Source: Velocimicrobium porci (GTDB taxonomy: Bacteria > Bacillota > Clostridia > Lachnospirales > Lachnospiraceae). Taken from it: a stretch of DNA of 64,000 nucleotides. The first letter of the stretch is position 1. Each line of letters opens with the position of its first letter. The DNA is taken from assembly GCF_009696045.1 (NCBI RefSeq), contig NZ_VUMT01000010.1:1-64000 (forward strand). The letters run 5' to 3'. Below, in pieces: positions 63,556 to 64,000 of this stretch. The notes below the pieces were generated by a model. It was not told the origin of the DNA and did not search any database. It was given only the letters and a program-made list of their open reading frames with translations. The translations under genes were made by a program, and so were the position numbers.

Positions 63556-64000
63556 CTAAATAATACAAAGCATTAACAAACTAGCCGTGCAAGTAAAATC
63601 ATTCTCTTGCATTGACTTGTAAAATGCTTCTTTTTCACTACTATGCCCAATTGATCTATCACTATAAGTAATCATCAATTCATAATCAGACTGTGGCAAT
63701 ACCCCTCCTTTTTCTTTCCAAATGGACAGCGCTAATAATTGAATCTGCGCAAACTCAAATACTTTTAGAATAATATTCTTTCCAAATTTGTCTTTCTCTA
63801 ACGAAATCCAATCATGAAACAAAGTATAAACAAAATAATTTTCAAAAACCTGCCCATACTTTGTTCTAAAATATTCAGAAAATACCTGCAAATCACAAAC
63901 AAAGCTTTCTGGATTTTTACTCCATAATTTTATATTTTGTTTTAATCCAAAATCCGTTTCCATCAGCTTTTTTTCCATTAAAGTTGTAACCCATTTATCA
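63556..64000 (-). CDS. Hypothetical protein, N-terminus beyond the right edge
   Basis: At least 140 residues, mostly helical, with WISLEKDKFGKNIILKVFEF and GVLPQSDYELMITYSDRSIG; it ends TCTASLLMLCII. The first ATG (63978) has no ribosome binding site, and the frame stays open through eight more codons to the window edge, so the gene likely starts outside. I do not recognise a family. Confidence 0.7.
   Translation of the reverse strand, partial: DKWVTTLMEKKLMETDFGLKQNIKLWSKNPESFVCDLQVFSEYFRTKYGQVFENYFVYTLFHDWISLEKDKFGKNIILKVFEFAQIQLLALSIWKEKGGVLPQSDYELMITYSDRSIGHSSEKEAFYKSMQENDFTCTASLLMLCII

Overview
The window is AT-rich chromosomal DNA from an anaerobic, endospore-forming, probably motile Gram-positive bacterium of the class Clostridia, most likely Lachnospiraceae. 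The evidence is an alpha/beta-type small acid-soluble spore protein, two chemoreceptors, a YvyF-like flagellar-region protein, an FMN riboswitch on an ECF-type riboflavin transporter gene, consensus sigma-A promoters, GGAGG ribosome binding sites and a DUF1385/DUF4364/DUF6145 gene set typical of that family. The species call is inference. Most of the window is core chromosome and nearly all genes read on the minus strand.

Layout. 1-560: two minus-strand tRNA-Ser genes and a strong promoter plus leader that looks like the start of an rRNA operon running off the left edge. 560-6560: ispD, tsaD, rnz, rimI, tsaB, tsaE and small hypotheticals, covering tRNA t6A modification and tRNA 3' processing. 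6660-7710: ribU with its promoter, FMN riboswitch and attenuator. 7720-12220: chemoreceptor and tex. 12265-14140: a muramidase remnant and an SPFH/NfeD membrane pair. 14176-18913: a TetR-controlled RND exporter with a very long coiled-coil insertion. 18925-21950: an rRNA/tRNA methyltransferase and a Ktr potassium uptake system. 22158-23560: a decayed accessory pocket with a frameshifted methyltransferase, a truncated KilA-N gene under LexA-like boxes, and inverted repeats. 23620-28960: prfA, prmC, DUF1385, rpmE and rho.

29110-31905 is the main plus-strand block: malic enzyme, a radical SAM protein and DUF4364. 31972-39830 is a proteostasis block (engB, lon, clpX, clpP, tig) followed by glmM. 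40027-45080 has a secreted metallopeptidase with a Gly/Ser-repeat linker, a second chemoreceptor and the spore protein. 45319-47892 is the most unusual locus: a 605-residue regulator built from two tandem HTH-plus-helical-repeat halves faces a 49-residue exported-looking peptide gene. The two genes overlap tail to tail by 4 bp, and a 24-bp perfect inverted repeat lies upstream of the peptide. This resembles an RRNPP-type peptide-signalling pair. 48012-52750: amino acid:Na+ symporter, DJ-1/PfpI, cell-wall amidase, a small HExxH protein and an FtsX-like membrane protein without an ATPase. 52751-58128: an aspartate-family operon asd-ACT-hom-(proposed homoserine kinase)-lysC. 58206-63434: flagellar-region protein, dusB behind a candidate structured RNA with its own promoter, birA, citrate synthase and an HTH regulator. 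A partial unknown gene runs off the right edge.

Candidates that deserve attention: the peptide/dual-HTH regulator pair, the structured RNA upstream of dusB, the LexA-boxed KilA-N remnant, the coiled-coil RND exporter and the lysine/asparagine-rich insertion in Rho. All family assignments rest on motif recognition by eye; no database search was run.
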